Shown here piece by piece: positions 37,598 to 58,371 of a stretch of 64,000 bases of DNA (positions within the stretch are counted from its first letter, which is position 1; every line of letters begins with the position of its first letter). The stretch is taken from assembly GCA_051294375.1 (NCBI GenBank), contig CM119268.1, forward strand, positions 15,501,103 through 15,565,102. Direction: 5' to 3'. Made by a program: the position numbers and the translations under genes. Source of the DNA: Paraspadella gotoi (taxonomy: Eukaryota; Chaetognatha). A model generated the notes under the pieces. The model saw only the letters and a list, made by a program, of their open reading frames with translations, did not search any database and was not told where the DNA came from.

Positions 37598-40500
37598 ACT
37601 GACATTTTTAAAATCTTGCAGTAATGTAAAATAAATAATTACGGTGACAATATCTCTCGGAATTATCTTTGAATTTCGTCACCAAAGCGAGAGTCAATTT
37701 CGGGAGAAACTCGGTCAACCTTTAAACCTTTCGACGGAAATGTTCAGTCGACGTGCAACGGGAGCCTCTCTCCTTCCAGTTCGTGCAGGTGATGAAGCCC
37801 GTTGAGCTTGAGGGCGTTGGGGGCGCCGGCAAAAATGCCGAGGCCGGCAAGTGCTTGTGCAGGTTTTCGTTTTGCGAGTGACGATTGCGACTCTTTCGCG
37901 TCGAGAAATTTTGTCGCATCCCGGCGATTGTGCAGTGGTACATCTCTTTGGGGTGGACCTGAAGGCATCATGACGTAACGTATAATTCTTTGGAGATATC
38001 CAAGACGCGGAATCACTTATAATTTCATTAATGCTCATTAAGTTTAGCCATTTTTTTATTTTTGATCTTCCCACCTTCTCGAAATGCTCCTTGAGCACGA
38101 GGTTGTCCCGAAACTGCTCCTGACATATGTGGCACTGAGCGTCCCCGTTGGGATCGGGCTGCGGAGGCTCGTCCGGGCCGCGGGTGATGATGTCGCCGCC
38201 CTCGATGATGTGGACAGGCGTGGGGGCGACCCGACGGGGCGCTGGGCGGAGGCCGCGGTGGTGGCGCGGCCATGGGCCTCTCCCGCCCGCCGATGTCGCG
38301 TCCGTCGGCGCGGCGCCGGTTTCGTCTTCGCCTGTGGCGCCGTTTTTCCTTCCGGCGTCGTCGTTGTCTCGTCCGGCGACGCATCTTGGCGCGGTACGGA
38401 GAGGGATCCGGCCGCCGGGCGAGATGCGAGTGCAAGGGGAATGAGGAGTAAGAGGGGAGGAAGGGGAGCGAGCGTGGAGCGGGGAGAGGAAGGGGGCAGA
38501 GGAGAAGGGGAGCGAGAAGAGGGACGTATGGAAAGATCTGTGGCGGTTGGTTCCGGGGATGAACGATCGAGGGAAGAGCCTGGAAATGAGAGGTCGAATT
38601 GATTTATTTTATTCGTTTATTTTATTGGTTGTTACATCGAATGAATTGATTGATTGACTGATCGATTGATTATTTATCGCTTGATGGAAAAACTCGCCTC
38701 TCAAAAACTCGCATGCCAGCCATTTGCGGCATCCCTTCCGTCGCGGCCTGCAGCGACTTTTCCGTTTCTTCAGTCTGACTTCCTTGCTGCAGCATCCTCA
38801 GCTGCACATCGACAACGCCGTCTTGGGTGCGGGACCTTGCATTGCGCCAAATGGGCGTGGTAAGCGTCGCAAGGACTCGCGCGTCGCCGGCGCCTCCGAG
38901 AACGTCGTCACGAGAAGAAGCGGTTTTGTCCGGCGGACGCGTTGTTTGTTCTCCGTCGACCGCTGCGCGGACGAGGATGTCGAGAGCAACTTCCGGTGCA
39001 GATTGAGATTCGAACTGTGGCGATCGCGCGATCTGCAAGAGTTCGTCAGGTTTTTTTTCATTTCCTTTTTATTCTTTCCATCTTTTTCATTTCTTTCTTC
39101 TTTCTTTCTTTCTTTCTTTATTTATTCTTTCTTTCTTGCCTTCTTTCTTTTATTTCCTTTTATTGACCTTTTACTAGGAAACGAAGCGTTGCATCCATCG
39201 ATGGTGCAGAAGTGGGCGACGCCGTCCTCAAGGTGTTCCAGATGGAAGTGAGACTTGAGCGCGAGGAGGTCGTCAAACGATTTCCCGCAGATGGCGCAAG
39301 CCTTTGGAAACAAAAGAAATAAAAAATCAATATAATTACAATTAAAATGAAATCATTAATTAATCAAACAAAAATAACCTTAATCTCGCTAGTTTTTAGT
39401 TTTTCTTTAGTTTTCTTCATATTGGGAATGATTTTTAACTGCAACAACAACAACAACAACACACCATTTCGACTCACCTTGGGATTTTTTTCATCGACCG
39501 GAAATTCGTCGCATCTCGACGTAGACTCGACTCCACTCTTTTGCCAACCGGCGCCGATAAACGGTCCAAGGGTCGTCGCTGGCGCCGGGATATTCCTCGA
39601 CGGGAGATTCGGCGAGCGAATCTCCGGCAGAGTCTTCTCCGCGCGACGCCGGCGATGCCTCCCGGATACGCTTCTCGCGAGGCGGCGCCGTTTTCGTTCT
39701 CGTCGCCAGCCACCCCTCCTTGCGCCATCCAGGCAGCTTCAAAAGCGCGCCCGGTGTCGAAGATCCGCGAAACTCTCGCAAGAGGCGCTCGCGAAAGCTC
39801 GCGACGACGGCATTTGCGGCGGCGTCGGAGCTGCGGAGGCGGTAGCGTTCGAGGAGGGAGGTTCTGGGGGAAGCCGATTCATTGACAGCCGCGTTGGCGG
39901 ATGCGGCCGAGGAGAGATCCTCCGCCTTGGACGGCGAATCGACGCCTTCTTCCTCCTCCCCCCTTCGTCGAGACCCGCCTCGACGCCTTCGGCTCGCATC
40001 TCTTCCACGATGACGAAGACGCTCCAACTCCTCCTTTAAGAGATCTTCTCGCGGGGCGCATCTGGTCGGCGCTTTGCTCTTCCGCTTGAAGATCTTCTGG
40101 TTGGCATTGTGGACGACGCTGGAGGAGCGGCGGAGTGTGCCGCAGAATCGGAGGACGGATTCGCACAGGTCGTCGCTCGGGGCGGTCGGACTTATCGTCT
40201 TTAGGACTGAGCGCTTTCGTGGACCGTCTGAACAATATCATCACGTTTCACTTTTAATCTTTTATTTCTTTAAAACAAAGTATTATATCATTTTTTAATC
40301 AAACTACACTTGAGACAATTGCAGTCAACCCACCTCAATTTTGTCGTCGACGGGACTGGCCGCCGTGTCCATAGGATCCTTTGAGGACAGATCGTCCCCG
40401 TCGAATACACGATGATGATGATGATGATGTGGTAGATGTTGATGATGATGCGGATAACCAGCGTCGTCGTCGATGTAGTCTTCTTCTTCATCTTCGCTGT

Positions 40501-42709
40501 CTTCCATGTCGGCCATGTTGACGCAAATGTCGAGGCCGCCGTGTTCGTCCGCGCCGGCGCCTGAGCTCACGTCGTCCGGCGTTAAAGCCTGGAAAGAATT
40601 AAGCATTTTTTAAATGGAATGGAATTTATCGACTCAATTCCAAACACCCGGGAAAACTCACTTGAGACGCCCCTGAAACACGGGAAGATTCCCCGGCGCC
40701 AAAAGCCGAGGGCGGAGTGGACGAACGCCGATCGATGCTGCTCGACGGAGAAGTGGCGGCGGCTACGGCTTCGAACGCGGCGTCGTCTAGAACGCCGGCG
40801 GAGCCAGCGACGACGCCGGGCGACGGATCTGTCGGTGAGGCCTCCGCCCGCCACGCCCCCAGACCCTCGGCGTTCTCGAAAAACGAGAATTCAACTCGTT
40901 GGACATTTGCTCGAGCGTGGCCTGTCCGCCGATGGCCGGGACCGGCTCGGGGATCTTCCGTTTCGGGTTTCTGCACGTGGAGCTTCGGGTTGGGATTGGC
41001 GCTGGTGTCGGTTTCGACTCCGGCGCGAGCTGAACATCATGTTGCATCCGTCGACGGTGCATTTGTGCATCTCCCTCAGATGCACGGCGCTGAAGTGGAT
41101 ACGGAGGGCGCCCTTGTCGCAGAAGGTCTTTGAGGCAGGCGTGGCATTGCACGCGCTTCTTCCCGCTGGGGGAAACGAGGGCGCCCTGTTGTTGTTGTGG
41201 AAGGGGAAGATCGGGGAGAATGATATTATATATTATTATATTATATACTATATATTAGTAATAGGAGAAGACTAAGTTTCAAAATAACTAAAATTTACAT
41301 TTGAATGATTCAACCTCTCACCTGGGTGCTCAAACGGCGGCCACCGTCGCTTCATCGGATTGGCGCTCTTCCGCTGATGGTGCTGGTGATGGGGCTGATG
41401 ATGGTGCGAGTGATGGTGCGGCGATGGGTGTCCGTGATGCGGATGCTGCTGCTGCTGCCCGAGCTGCAGCTGCGTTTTGAGCGGCGAAGTGACGCGGGGA
41501 GATGGGATGACCCTCGACGCTGGATGAAGAGGAAGACTTGGGCGAGAGACTGATGACCCGACGGGGCTGTGACCCGGAATAACGGTCGGGTGGGTCGTCG
41601 ATGAGCGCCGTGGGTATTTCAGTTCGGCGGGCACTCCTTGCTCTCGTGGCGCTCTCTGATTGGCCGAACTGGTCGTCCAACGCCGGCGCGGTCGTCGCCG
41701 ACCTTCATGGAAAAGTCAAGCGCCTCGGTCGTCGTCTCCGTCGATTTGGCGCCCAACGCTACGTCGGCGGCGTCGACGCCGCGCGACTTTGGAATCGTCA
41801 GATCCAAACCGGCGTTGGAGGACGAGGGCGGCGTCGTTGACGGGGTCATCGAGGTGGCGACGACCGGCGTCATCTTGGGATACAGCGTCGATAGTAAGTG
41901 ATTGGCGCTTGCGGCGGCTGCGGCTGCTGCGCGTTGTAGGCAGCAGCCTCGGAGTGATGGTGGTGAGAGGCGTGGTGGGGATGGTGGTGGCCCGCAATCC
42001 CGCGGTGAGGGGATTGACCCGGGCGCGGATTGCTGCTAGCCGCGGCGGCAGCAGCAGCCGCCGCTTGAATGTGCTGCATGGCGGCAGCAGCCAGAAGTTC
42101 CGAGGAAAAGTGGGCGGAGGAGGAAGAGGAAGAGGAATAATCTTTGGCGGAGGATTTGAAGGAATCATAGGCGGAAGGAGGAAAGGAGGAGGAGGAGGAG
42201 GAGGAGGTGCGATGCTTGGTGCCAGAAGGGGAGACGGGAGATGAGGGAGAGGAAGCGAAAGAGAGGACGGGCTGTGACCGGCTGTTCAAATAAGAAATGG
42301 TTAAGATTAAGAACAAGAGAAACAGTTGAGAGGGACAGAGACGATCGAAATAACAACAACGACCAAACTTACCCGGCGAAGAGGCCATCTTGCTCTCGCC
42401 GCCGGACCGAGGCTTTCGAGGCGGCGCCCGGACTCAGAAGCGCCTCGTACGGCGTCATCAGCGGATGCGGCGACGTCATCGTCGTCTTCAGCTGCGCCAG
42501 GACCTCTGCAGGCACAGCGCCGCTACCGACGCGAGACATCGAGGCCGCCGCCGCCGCCGCCAAAGATGCCATCTGTTGAATGCTTGGTGTGCAGCGCGTC
42601 GTCGCGATGCACGCCGGGCGAAGCGGCGTCTGCCGAACGGGATTTGGCGGCGCCGGGCTCCTCGGGGCGGCGATGGCGGCGCGACGCGGCGTCGTGGGAA
42701 TCGCTGAAA

Positions 42710-42714
<5 letters not shown>

Positions 42715-42802
<88 letters not shown>
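42715..42802. repeat. (GA)n microsatellite next to a splice acceptor
   Basis: On the minus strand this CT tract ends just before CTTTCAG-type acceptor sequence of the left-arm basonuclin. The right-arm equivalent is 50959-51050. Confidence 0.95.
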
Positions 42803-42803
<1 letters not shown>

Positions 42804-43185
42804 AAATAGCGACGAAACGAGAACTCGTAAAAGCGACAAAAGCCAGAATGGAACGGAGAGAGAGAGAAAAAAAAAAAAGATGACCAAAAAAGAATTTTTC
42901 TTCGAAGGAGAAAAGACTGAGTTTTGTTTTTTATTTTGTTTTTGTTGTTAAACTCACTTTTTCTTTGGGCAAATGCGGAGGCGATGGAGGCGTTCGCCGC
43001 GAGGTTGTCATGAAGAAGCATCTGAAAAAGTAAATATTGAATGAATAAAATAATTTAAAAAAATGATAAAGAAAAACGAATATTTGAAAATGACGATCGG
43101 GAAGGTAATAATAAAAAATGAATTGAAGAGCTAGAGAAAAGAGCGAGAAACCGCATGATGCGACTTCCAGAGAACAAAAACCACG

Positions 43186-43220
<35 letters not shown>

Positions 43221-43909
43221 TCTCTCCTCCTCTCTCTCTCTCTCTCTCTGCATGACTTTTCAACGTCGAAAAAAAAAATTCAACAAATCTTGGAATCCTC
43301 GAAAGATGAAAAGTTTTCCCCGGGGTTTTGCCAAATGGAACTTTTGATTCTGGGGTTGTTTTCATTCATATAATTTTTTTTGGGAAAAACTGGATCGCCA
43401 TTAGAAAAGAATTATATAGTCTTCAAACAAAGATGCGCCCCTTAAACGAATTATTTCTAATTATTTTTCTTATACAATTCAATACAAATTCATACATATT
43501 TAAATCTATACATAATACATCATAGAAAAGTTTTTATATTTACCCGTTCGCTTTCCTCTTTAAGGTGTCCTCCACTCATTCTTACCCAATTTCTCACCTG
43601 TTGAGTGATGTTCTCGCGTCTCCGAATCTAAGGAACTGCTGGAGCAGAATCTGCTCTTCTTCTCTGGAGGCCATGATCCATTTGTCGAGGCCTCGGCCTG
43701 AAGCGTCCTGTTGAAGAGAGGTTACAGGAATTTAGAGTGAACAACTTGAAATGAGACGAAATCACTGAAAAAAAATCTATGAGAATCCTGATTAAAATCT
43801 TGCGGTGTCCTGCTATCCTCCGAAATCTTGTAAGATAGAAGGAGGCTTTAATTCACCTTACTATCCTTCTAAATCCTTTTCTGTTTTGCTGTGTTTGTAG
43901 ATTATAAGT

Positions 43910-44114
43910 CAGTTTAATTATCTTGCAACAACAATTTATTTTCAAAAGACGACCATGTTTCGGCTCAGGAATCAAGCATTCATCAGCGTCAAAATTTTTT
44001 TGTGAATTAGTCAGCAAATTTCCAGAACAGAGTTTAAAAAGGACAGTAGATCAGTGGTGAAATTGGCTAAGGGTAAGGACAGATAGATTTGAAAAGAAGT
44101 GAAATGGTCAATTG

Positions 44115-44175
<61 letters not shown>

Positions 44176-44378
44176 AAGGAGAGAGAATAATACATTTTTT
44201 AATGTACAACAAATGAAAAAGATTTTTGTATAGTAAATAACAGTTAGCTAATAATAATTAAGTGAAGAAAGGAAAATAAAGAAATCACAAAAAACTTTGA
44301 AGCTGATGAAGGCTCGAATCCTGAGCCGAAACATGTTCGTCTTTTGAAAATAAATTGTTGTTGCAAATAATTAAACTG
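43910..44378. mobile_element. Element with hammerhead-bearing inverted ends (left arm)
   Basis: A ~469-bp intronic insertion bounded by ~78-bp imperfect inverted repeats that start CAGTTTAATTAT and end with the complement. Each end holds GAGCCGAAACATG-type sequence next to CTGATGA, one on each strand. The middle has a (GA)n tract and AT-rich DNA, with no open frame. It is compatible with a non-autonomous retroelement such as a Penelope-like derivative, many of which carry hammerhead ribozymes. A MITE is the alternative. Confidence 0.65.
44293..44352 (+). ncRNA. Hammerhead-ribozyme-like motif
   Basis: Core in order: CTGATGA at 44303-44309; stem II GGCTC/GAGCC (5 pairs, 7-base loop); GAAAC at 44328-44332; then GTC at 44339-44341 as the predicted cleavage triplet. 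The bases before CTGATGA (CTTTGAAG) can pair with those after GTC (TTTTGAAA) for about 7 pairs including wobbles, forming stem I. Stem III would be only 1-2 pairs, as reported for minimal retroelement hammerheads. Activity is untested. A second, weaker copy lies on the minus strand at 43948-43986. Confidence 0.5.
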
Positions 44379-44640
44379 TCTTGAATAATTCTTATATTGG
44401 TTGTAACAATTTCATTAAGTTTGTGCGTAGAAAATCAGTACATTGGAGAATCAACAAAAAAGATTTTATGGAGAAGCATCGACGCATCAATAAACTTTTT
44501 TTTTTTTTTTGATCAACCGTCGGAAGATATTTTTATAGGTCTCGAGTTCATTCCAAATCCAACTTCTCTTCAACCATATTTGAAATTAAATTTTGTTTCC
44601 AAAACATGAAAGATAAAATGCAAAAGAAATGAGAAAAGTG

Positions 44641-44682
<42 letters not shown>

Positions 44683-44691
44683 AGAGAGAGA

Positions 44692-44763
<72 letters not shown>

Positions 44764-45110
44764 TTGCGGACGAAACTTCGCCTCGCGACGCTTTTCCCGT
44801 CGCCGAGAGACATCTCGCGCCGATAAATCAAAGGTCCTTGGTTTCCGGCTCCTCGGCTGCGGGATTCGGAGGCGGCGCCGGTGGGTTTTTGGCTCGCAGG
44901 GGAGAGTCGCCTCAATTTCGGCGTCACCCGGCGACGCCACGGAGGCAGGGGCCGCTTCCGGCGTCGCCAAAGCCGGCGTCGTGGCAGGTGGATTCTCCAT
45001 TTTTCCTTGACTTTTGATTTTAGAGTTGCTCATGAAAATTTCCCACGGGCCTATAACTCAGTGCGAAGGATTTGTCTTCTCCGCTATTTGCTCGGCGCCG
45101 TGTATGCTCT

Positions 45111-45189
<79 letters not shown>

Positions 45190-45277
45190 TATCTTTCTCG
45201 GCGCCTCGATACAACCCCAAGGGGGACGCGAATACATTCCTCCCAAGGCAAAGATATACTTTTTTCTTTCTCACGCC

Positions 45278-45319
<42 letters not shown>

Positions 45320-45329
45320 CTCTCTCTCT

Positions 45330-45363
<34 letters not shown>

Positions 45364-45489
45364 GCTCTCTCTCTCTTTTTCATAGTTTATTTTCGGACTC
45401 TCGCTTTCTTTATCTCGTTTCCTTTCCATTTTCTGCTTCTTTTTTCGGTGACTTATGATTGTCTGAAGCCACCGTCCCCGGCGTGGCGA

Positions 45490-45517
45490 TCACGTGACGA
45501 TCACGTGACGATCACGT
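45490..45517. promoter_or_regulatory. Three E-boxes at 11-bp spacing (left arm)
   Basis: TCACGTGA at 45490 and 45501 and TCACGTGC at 45512 recur every 11 bp, so they face the same side of the DNA helix. They sit between the left N-terminal exon and the CCAAT cluster of the same arm. Confidence 0.55.
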
Positions 45518-46087
45518 GCCGCAATTTGTTGTTGTATTTTCGAAAAACGAGAAAAGAGCGAAATATTAACATCTGGCGCGAAAATATTCTTCACTTTCAA
45601 TGGGTTTTTTAAAAAGATACCATCAGATATTATTAATGTTTTATCATCATTAGCATTACTTTTTATTATAATCATTATTATTATTATCATCAGCATCATT
45701 ATTATTATTATTATGTTAATATTATTATAGTAACAATTATTAGCAGTATTTTTGTTTTTATTATTTTATTTCAATTTCTATATTAGATATATTATTAGTT
45801 TTATTATTAATGATTGATATTGTCTTTATTATTTAATCATAAGTCTTCGGCATTATCAATATTTATTATCATTAGTAAAAAGTACAAAATTGTTTCAGTT
45901 TCTTTTCTATGCTAATATTATCGGATAGGCTGCTACATAATTAAAAGCAGTAAATTCAAATTGTGGTTTTGTTCTATCGTTATTTCAATTCCTCTGTTTG
46001 ACTTTTTAGTTTTACTATCGCCTACTCTTCGGAGGTAAAACGAAAAAATCGCGGGCGTTTGTCATTTTCTTGTCACCCTCGCTCCTC

Positions 46088-46154
46088 ATTGGCCAAAACT
46101 GGTCTCTTCTTATTGGCCAATGGATTTCTTCTCCTCGTCTGAACCTCGACCAAT
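46088..46154. promoter_or_regulatory. CCAAT-box cluster (left arm)
   Basis: Four CCAAT/ATTGG boxes in 67 bp: ATTGG at 46088 and 46112, CCAAT at 46117 and 46150. NF-Y binds such boxes in promoters. The cluster lies ~1.1 kb upstream of the minus-strand basonuclin ATG. Confidence 0.5.
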
Positions 46155-46367
46155 CGGCGCGCCTCGTTTCTTCCCGGACTCGCATCGCGGAATTCCCGCC
46201 GCGGCGTCGAGTGACACGCGGGAGGGAAACGACGCCGTCGCAGAAAAGAACGCCGCAGTTGTGCGCGCCCGAAAAAAAACGAGCCGTCTTGTGTCACAGC
46301 TTTAAAAGAATAGTGCCGACATCGTTAAATTGAAGTATGGACCGATTGGACCATGATGGGAAAGAAA

Positions 46368-46444
<77 letters not shown>

Positions 46445-46819
46445 AACGGTGTAGAAATCTTAAAAAAATCTAAAATAAAAAAGTCAATTGCGACGACAAA
46501 AACGACGACGCGACAACGACGCAAAAAGAAGACGACGACGACGACGACGACCACGACGACGTCTGAAAACCCGGGGAAAAGAGACGCGCGCCACTGAGAG
46601 GAAACAATTTTTTTTTCCTCATGCGTACGCGCAATTACATACGGGAAAATGGAAAGAAGGGGAAAAGATTTGTCGTCGTTTCGTTTGAGTTACATCCGGG
46701 TAAAAGGGACGACAAATCGAAAGACGACGACGACTGGAGGAGGAAGAGGAGGAGGAGGAAGATTGAAAATGCGGTATTGAAGTATTGGGAGGGGAGGTAG
46801 GGAGAGGAGGAGGGTTACG

Positions 46820-46890
46820 GGGGGGGGGGGAGAAGGACTAGCGCGAAGGTTGAAAAACATTATTTTTAATCGAGAAACAAGAAAGTTTAA
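46820..46890. other. Palindrome spacer (~71 bp)
   Basis: The only unpaired sequence between the two arms: a G12 run, then AAGGACTAGCGCGAAGG and AT-rich bases. It has no counterpart elsewhere in the window. Confidence 0.85.
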
Positions 46891-47265
46891 CGTAACCCTC
46901 CTCCTCTCCCTACCTCCCCTCCCAATACTTCAATACCGCATTTTCAATCTTCCTCCTCCTCCTCTTCCTCCTCCAGTCGTCGTCGTCTTTCGATTTTGTC
47001 GTCCCTTTTACCCGGATGTAACTCAAACGAACGACGACAAATCTTTTCCCCTTCTTTCCATTTTCCCCGTATGTAATTGGCGTACGCATGAGGAAAAAAA
47101 AATTGTTTCCCTCTCAGTGGCGCGCGTCTCTTTTCCCCGGGTTTTCAGACGTCGTCGTGGTCGTCGTCGTCGTCGTCGTCTTCTTTTTGCGTCGTTGTCG
47201 CGTCGTCGTTTTTGTCGTCGCAATTGACTTTTTTATTTTAGATTTTTTTAAGATTTCTACACCGT

Positions 47266-47320
<55 letters not shown>

Positions 47321-47534
47321 TTTCTGTTCCCATCATGGTCCAATCGGTCCATACTTCAATTTAACGATGTCGGCACTATTCTTTTAAAGCTGTGACACAA
47401 GACGGCTCGTTTTTTTTCGGGCGCGCACAACTGCGGCGTTCTTTTTCTGCGACGGCGTCGTTTCCCTCCCGCGTGTCACTCGACGCCGCGGCGGAATTCC
47501 GCGATGCGAGTCCGGGAAGAAACGAGGCGCGCCG

Positions 47535-47602
47535 ATTGGTCGAGGTTCAGACGAGGAGAAGAAATCCCATTGGCCAATAAGAAGAGACCAGTTTTGGCCA
47601 AT
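47535..47602. promoter_or_regulatory. CCAAT-box cluster (right arm), candidate basonuclin promoter
   Basis: ATTGG at 47535 and 47569, CCAAT at 47574 and 47598, within GC-richer sequence. It lies ~1.1 kb upstream of the plus-strand N-terminal exon. No TATA box is evident, in keeping with an NF-Y-type promoter. Confidence 0.5.
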
Positions 47603-48165
47603 GAGGAGCGAGGGTGACAAGAAAATGACAAACGCCCGCGATTTTTTACGTTTTACCTCCGAAGAGTAGGCGATTAGTAAAACTAAAAGTCAAACAGAGG
47701 AATTGAAATACGATAGAACAAAACCACAATTTGAATTTACTGCTTTTAATTATGTAGCAGCCTATCCGATAATATTAGCATAGAAAGAACTGAAACAATT
47801 TTGTCTTTTTACATAATGATAATAATATTGATAATGCGAAGACTTATGATAAAATAATAAAGACAATATCAATATTAATAATAAAACTAATAATATATCT
47901 AATAATAGAATTGAAATAAAAATAATAAAAACAAAAATACTGCTAATAATTGTTACTATAATAATATTAACAATAATAATAATAATAATGATGCTGATGA
48001 TAATAATAATAATGATTATAATAAAAAGTAATGCTAATGATGATAAAACATTAATAATATCTGATGGTATCTTTTTAAAAAAACCCATTGAAAGTGAAGA
48101 ATATTTTCGCGCAGATGTAATATTTCGCTCTTTTCTCGTTTTCGAAAATACAACAACAAATTGCG

Positions 48166-48195
48166 GCACGTGATCGTCACGTGATCGTCACGTGA
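48166..48195. promoter_or_regulatory. Three E-boxes at 11-bp spacing (right arm)
   Basis: GCACGTGA at 48166, TCACGTGA at 48177 and 48188. The spacing of exactly 11 bp is the same as in the left arm. Confidence 0.55.
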
Positions 48196-48307
48196 TCGCC
48201 ACGCCGGGGACGGTGGCTTCAGACAATCATAAGTCACCGAAAAAAGAAGCAGAAAATGGAAAGGAAACGAGATAAAGAAAGCGAGAGTCCGAAAATAAAC
48301 TATGAAA

Positions 48308-48398
<91 letters not shown>

Positions 48399-48486
48399 GG
48401 CGTGAGAAAGAAAAAGTATATCTTTGCCTTGGGAGGAATGTATTCGCGGTCCCCCTTGGGGTTGTATCGAGGCGCCGAGAAAGATA

Positions 48487-48574
<88 letters not shown>

Positions 48575-48578
48575 AGAG

Positions 48579-48611
<33 letters not shown>

Positions 48612-48717
48612 CATACACGGCGCCGAGCAAATAGCGGAGAAGACAAAATCCTTCGCACTGAGTTATAGGCCCGTGGGAAATTTTCATGAGCAACTCTAAA
48701 TCAAAAGTCAAGGAAAA

Positions 48718-56028
<7,311 letters not shown>

Positions 56029-58371
56029 ACATTTCCGTCGAAAGGTTTAAAGGTTGACCGAGTTTCTCCGAAATTGACTCTCGCTTGGTGACGAAATTCA
56101 AAGATAATTCCGAGAGTTATTGTCACCGTAATTATTTATTTTTAACATTCTGCAATATTTTAAAAATGTCAGTTTCTCTAAGGTTTCGTCAGACCCTAGT
56201 CCCGATCTTCTCTTGAATTAATTCATTTCAGTTTTTAACGGCATGTCATGACTTATTAATAATTTTGATATAAACTTTTGTGTTTCTCTTTTTTTTTTCT
56301 CCAAAATTATATCTTCGCAGTCGGTTTTAAAATTAAAAACGAGCAGTGCCCGTGCCTTAATTGTCTAGTCAAAAAAACCTTTATTTAAAATCTATTCCGC
56401 CACGAAATAAATTCGCTCCTTTCGACATAGGAAAACTTAAAATGTACACCGTTTAAACTCACGAAAAAAAAAAAAAATTAAAGGAACACCGTTTGAGTGA
56501 TTCTCTCAATACCGTTGATAATTTTGTCGTACGCCAACTTGTACCCTAACAATCCGTCGCTCTCTTCCTCGTCTTTACTCCAGTCAAATCCTCATTTCTT
56601 CCGTTGCATGCAATGTTCACCTCTCATCAATCTCAGTATTACACGATTTACAATCAGAACGCCGTTTAACTCATAGACATTTTGTTGTGATGAATAAATA
56701 AAACATTACGCATTCGGTCATTTAAAACGACTTTTTGTTCATACCGAAAATAAAAATTGTCCGTTCTTTTTTTTTAAACAATAATGTTTTTAATCGTACG
56801 CTTTTAAAACAATCTTCTCTGATTTCAGAGTTAATTTTCGTTGAACCGTAGGTGTAAAACTGCTCCGCAATTGTTTATTAATTGTTCATTTATCATTTTG
56901 ACGTCCACACTTGACGTCTTGAGTGTCTCTGTCATAACCTTCGTCTTCCCTTTGTCACTTTGATAATATATTCACCTACAGTTAAATTCAGTTTTTCTTT
57001 TTAAAGTTTTAAAATCGCGCTTGATAAGTCACAAGTCACAAATAAGTTATTTAGAAGGTTGACCTATTCTCTTCTGCTGTATTTGATAAATGTTATGCCT
57101 TACCCTTATATTTTTCTGTCTCTCTCTCTCACGATTTTCGGTTTATCTTAAGTCCTCATAATATCTGAATTATTTTAGCCGTCAAGATTAATATCATTTA
57201 GGTTTATCCTGGTCTAATTTTAAAAAACGGGAGAAAAAAATAGGAAAAAAAAACGGAAAATGAAAAAGAGATAGAAAAAAAAACTAACCAAATATAGTGT
57301 AGTTAAAAAAAAAAGAATTATAGAAAAGAAAAAAATTTAGATTTTTTCTAGATTTTTATCGAAAAACAAGCAACATAAAAAAAGAGACAAAGAAAGAAAG
57401 CATATATATTTAGTATATATATATATATATATTATATATAGCCTTTTTTCTTTCTTTGTCTTTCTCTTTGTTTTTTGTTATTTGATAACAAAATTAGATT
57501 ATGTTCGGACAAGGTGTGCCCTCTTTCGTTTGTTAAACAAAAGATTTAGAGATTTAGTGTTTTAGATTTTTGAGGACCTCGGGAAAGGAGCTATAAAAAT
57601 TTCGGTAGTTCGTTATTTGTTATTTTCTAGTCTAATTAAAAACTGTTGTGAAACGTGTCTCACTATTAATTAAATCAAATGTATATATTTTGAAACCTGC
57701 TAAGTTACTTTTTAGTGACTTTTTAGGATGCCTATTTTTAAAAATACCTACCTCATTAATGCAGCTGCCGATGACATCTTAATCTCACTGCTTGGCGACA
57801 TTTTTTGAAACAACTGGCGACGAGGAGCTAAAATTTTAAGGATGTGCATCAGGATTTTGTTGAAGCGAGTTTGACGGTGTTAATCTGTTGTTACATAGGC
57901 TTCCGATTCTAATTCGACAAACTTTTCGGGCGGAAAGTATCGATCGATTTAGAAGTATAATCCTTTAACTCGCAATTCGCCTGTTGTTACAAGGACCAAG
58001 GATCCGTTATGTACGCCTCCACTTAGTTTGTTTCCAACAGTCACATTCAATATTTTTCGCGTTAAATATATCGGCTATTGACTACAAGGTTCAATTTGTA
58101 GAGCCAAGATCGTAGGTACGTTCTCACTTTGGTTTGGTCTTTTGAAGAAGTGAAATGTTTAAAACTCATCTTCTATCCAAAATTTTTTTTTTATTTGCAA
58201 CAAATTTAGAAACACAACACAAAACAACAAGACATGTAGCATTTGGAATGAAAAGAATTTAGTCGTAGTATGTAAATGAACAAATTTGGCTCTCTTTTCT
58301 AGAAGCGCCCCATTTCTGTTCATGAACTTAATTTTGACCTCACTCTTTTACTAAATTTATAATTTAATTTT
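56029..58371. other. Basonuclin 3' UTR and intergenic sequence
   Basis: AT-rich and gene-free. It contains an AATAAA at 56693-56698, poly-A/poly-T runs and a short (AT)n near 57415-57440. The palindrome match stops at 56174. No other gene or element is recognised. Confidence 0.6.
56693..56698 (+). terminator. AATAAA polyadenylation signal, basonuclin
   Basis: Canonical hexamer 665 bp after the stop codon, inside TGAATAAATAAAACA. Confidence 0.4.

Larger units (their letters stand above)
37744..45000 (-). pseudogene. Basonuclin copy with broken frames (left arm)
   Basis: A mirror copy of the gene at 48718-56028, on the minus strand, with the same exon order and splice sites. The last exon is 37958-37744 and the N-terminal ATG is at 45000. 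Several single-base indels break the frame. An extra G after SRRSRNRH destroys the end of the first finger pair. In the third pair a G insertion and a T deletion turn AGCDKIFS into AGMRQNFS. Others fall in the exons near 40000-40244 and 38075-38579. The second pair (CAICGKSFDD near 39300, with CTIDGCNASFPSKRS) is intact. Because the breaks are 1-base and mostly in short runs, unpolished sequence of a second allele is at least as likely as true decay. An unbroken N-terminal frame here starts MENPPATTPALATPEAAPAS. Confidence 0.75.
37598..46819 (-). repeat. Left arm of ~18.6-kb palindrome
   Basis: Reverse complement of 46891-56174 throughout, apart from small indels, microsatellite length changes and gaps. 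The match includes exons, introns, the ribozyme-bearing element, E-boxes and CCAAT boxes. The inner edge reads GAGGAGGAGGGTTACG here and CGTAACCCTCCTCCTC in the other arm. The outer edge coincides with a scaffold gap. Confidence 0.95.

Noticed and set aside
39491-40039. Plus-strand frames inside the left palindrome arm
   Set aside because: They are antisense shadows of the basonuclin exon read on the minus strand.
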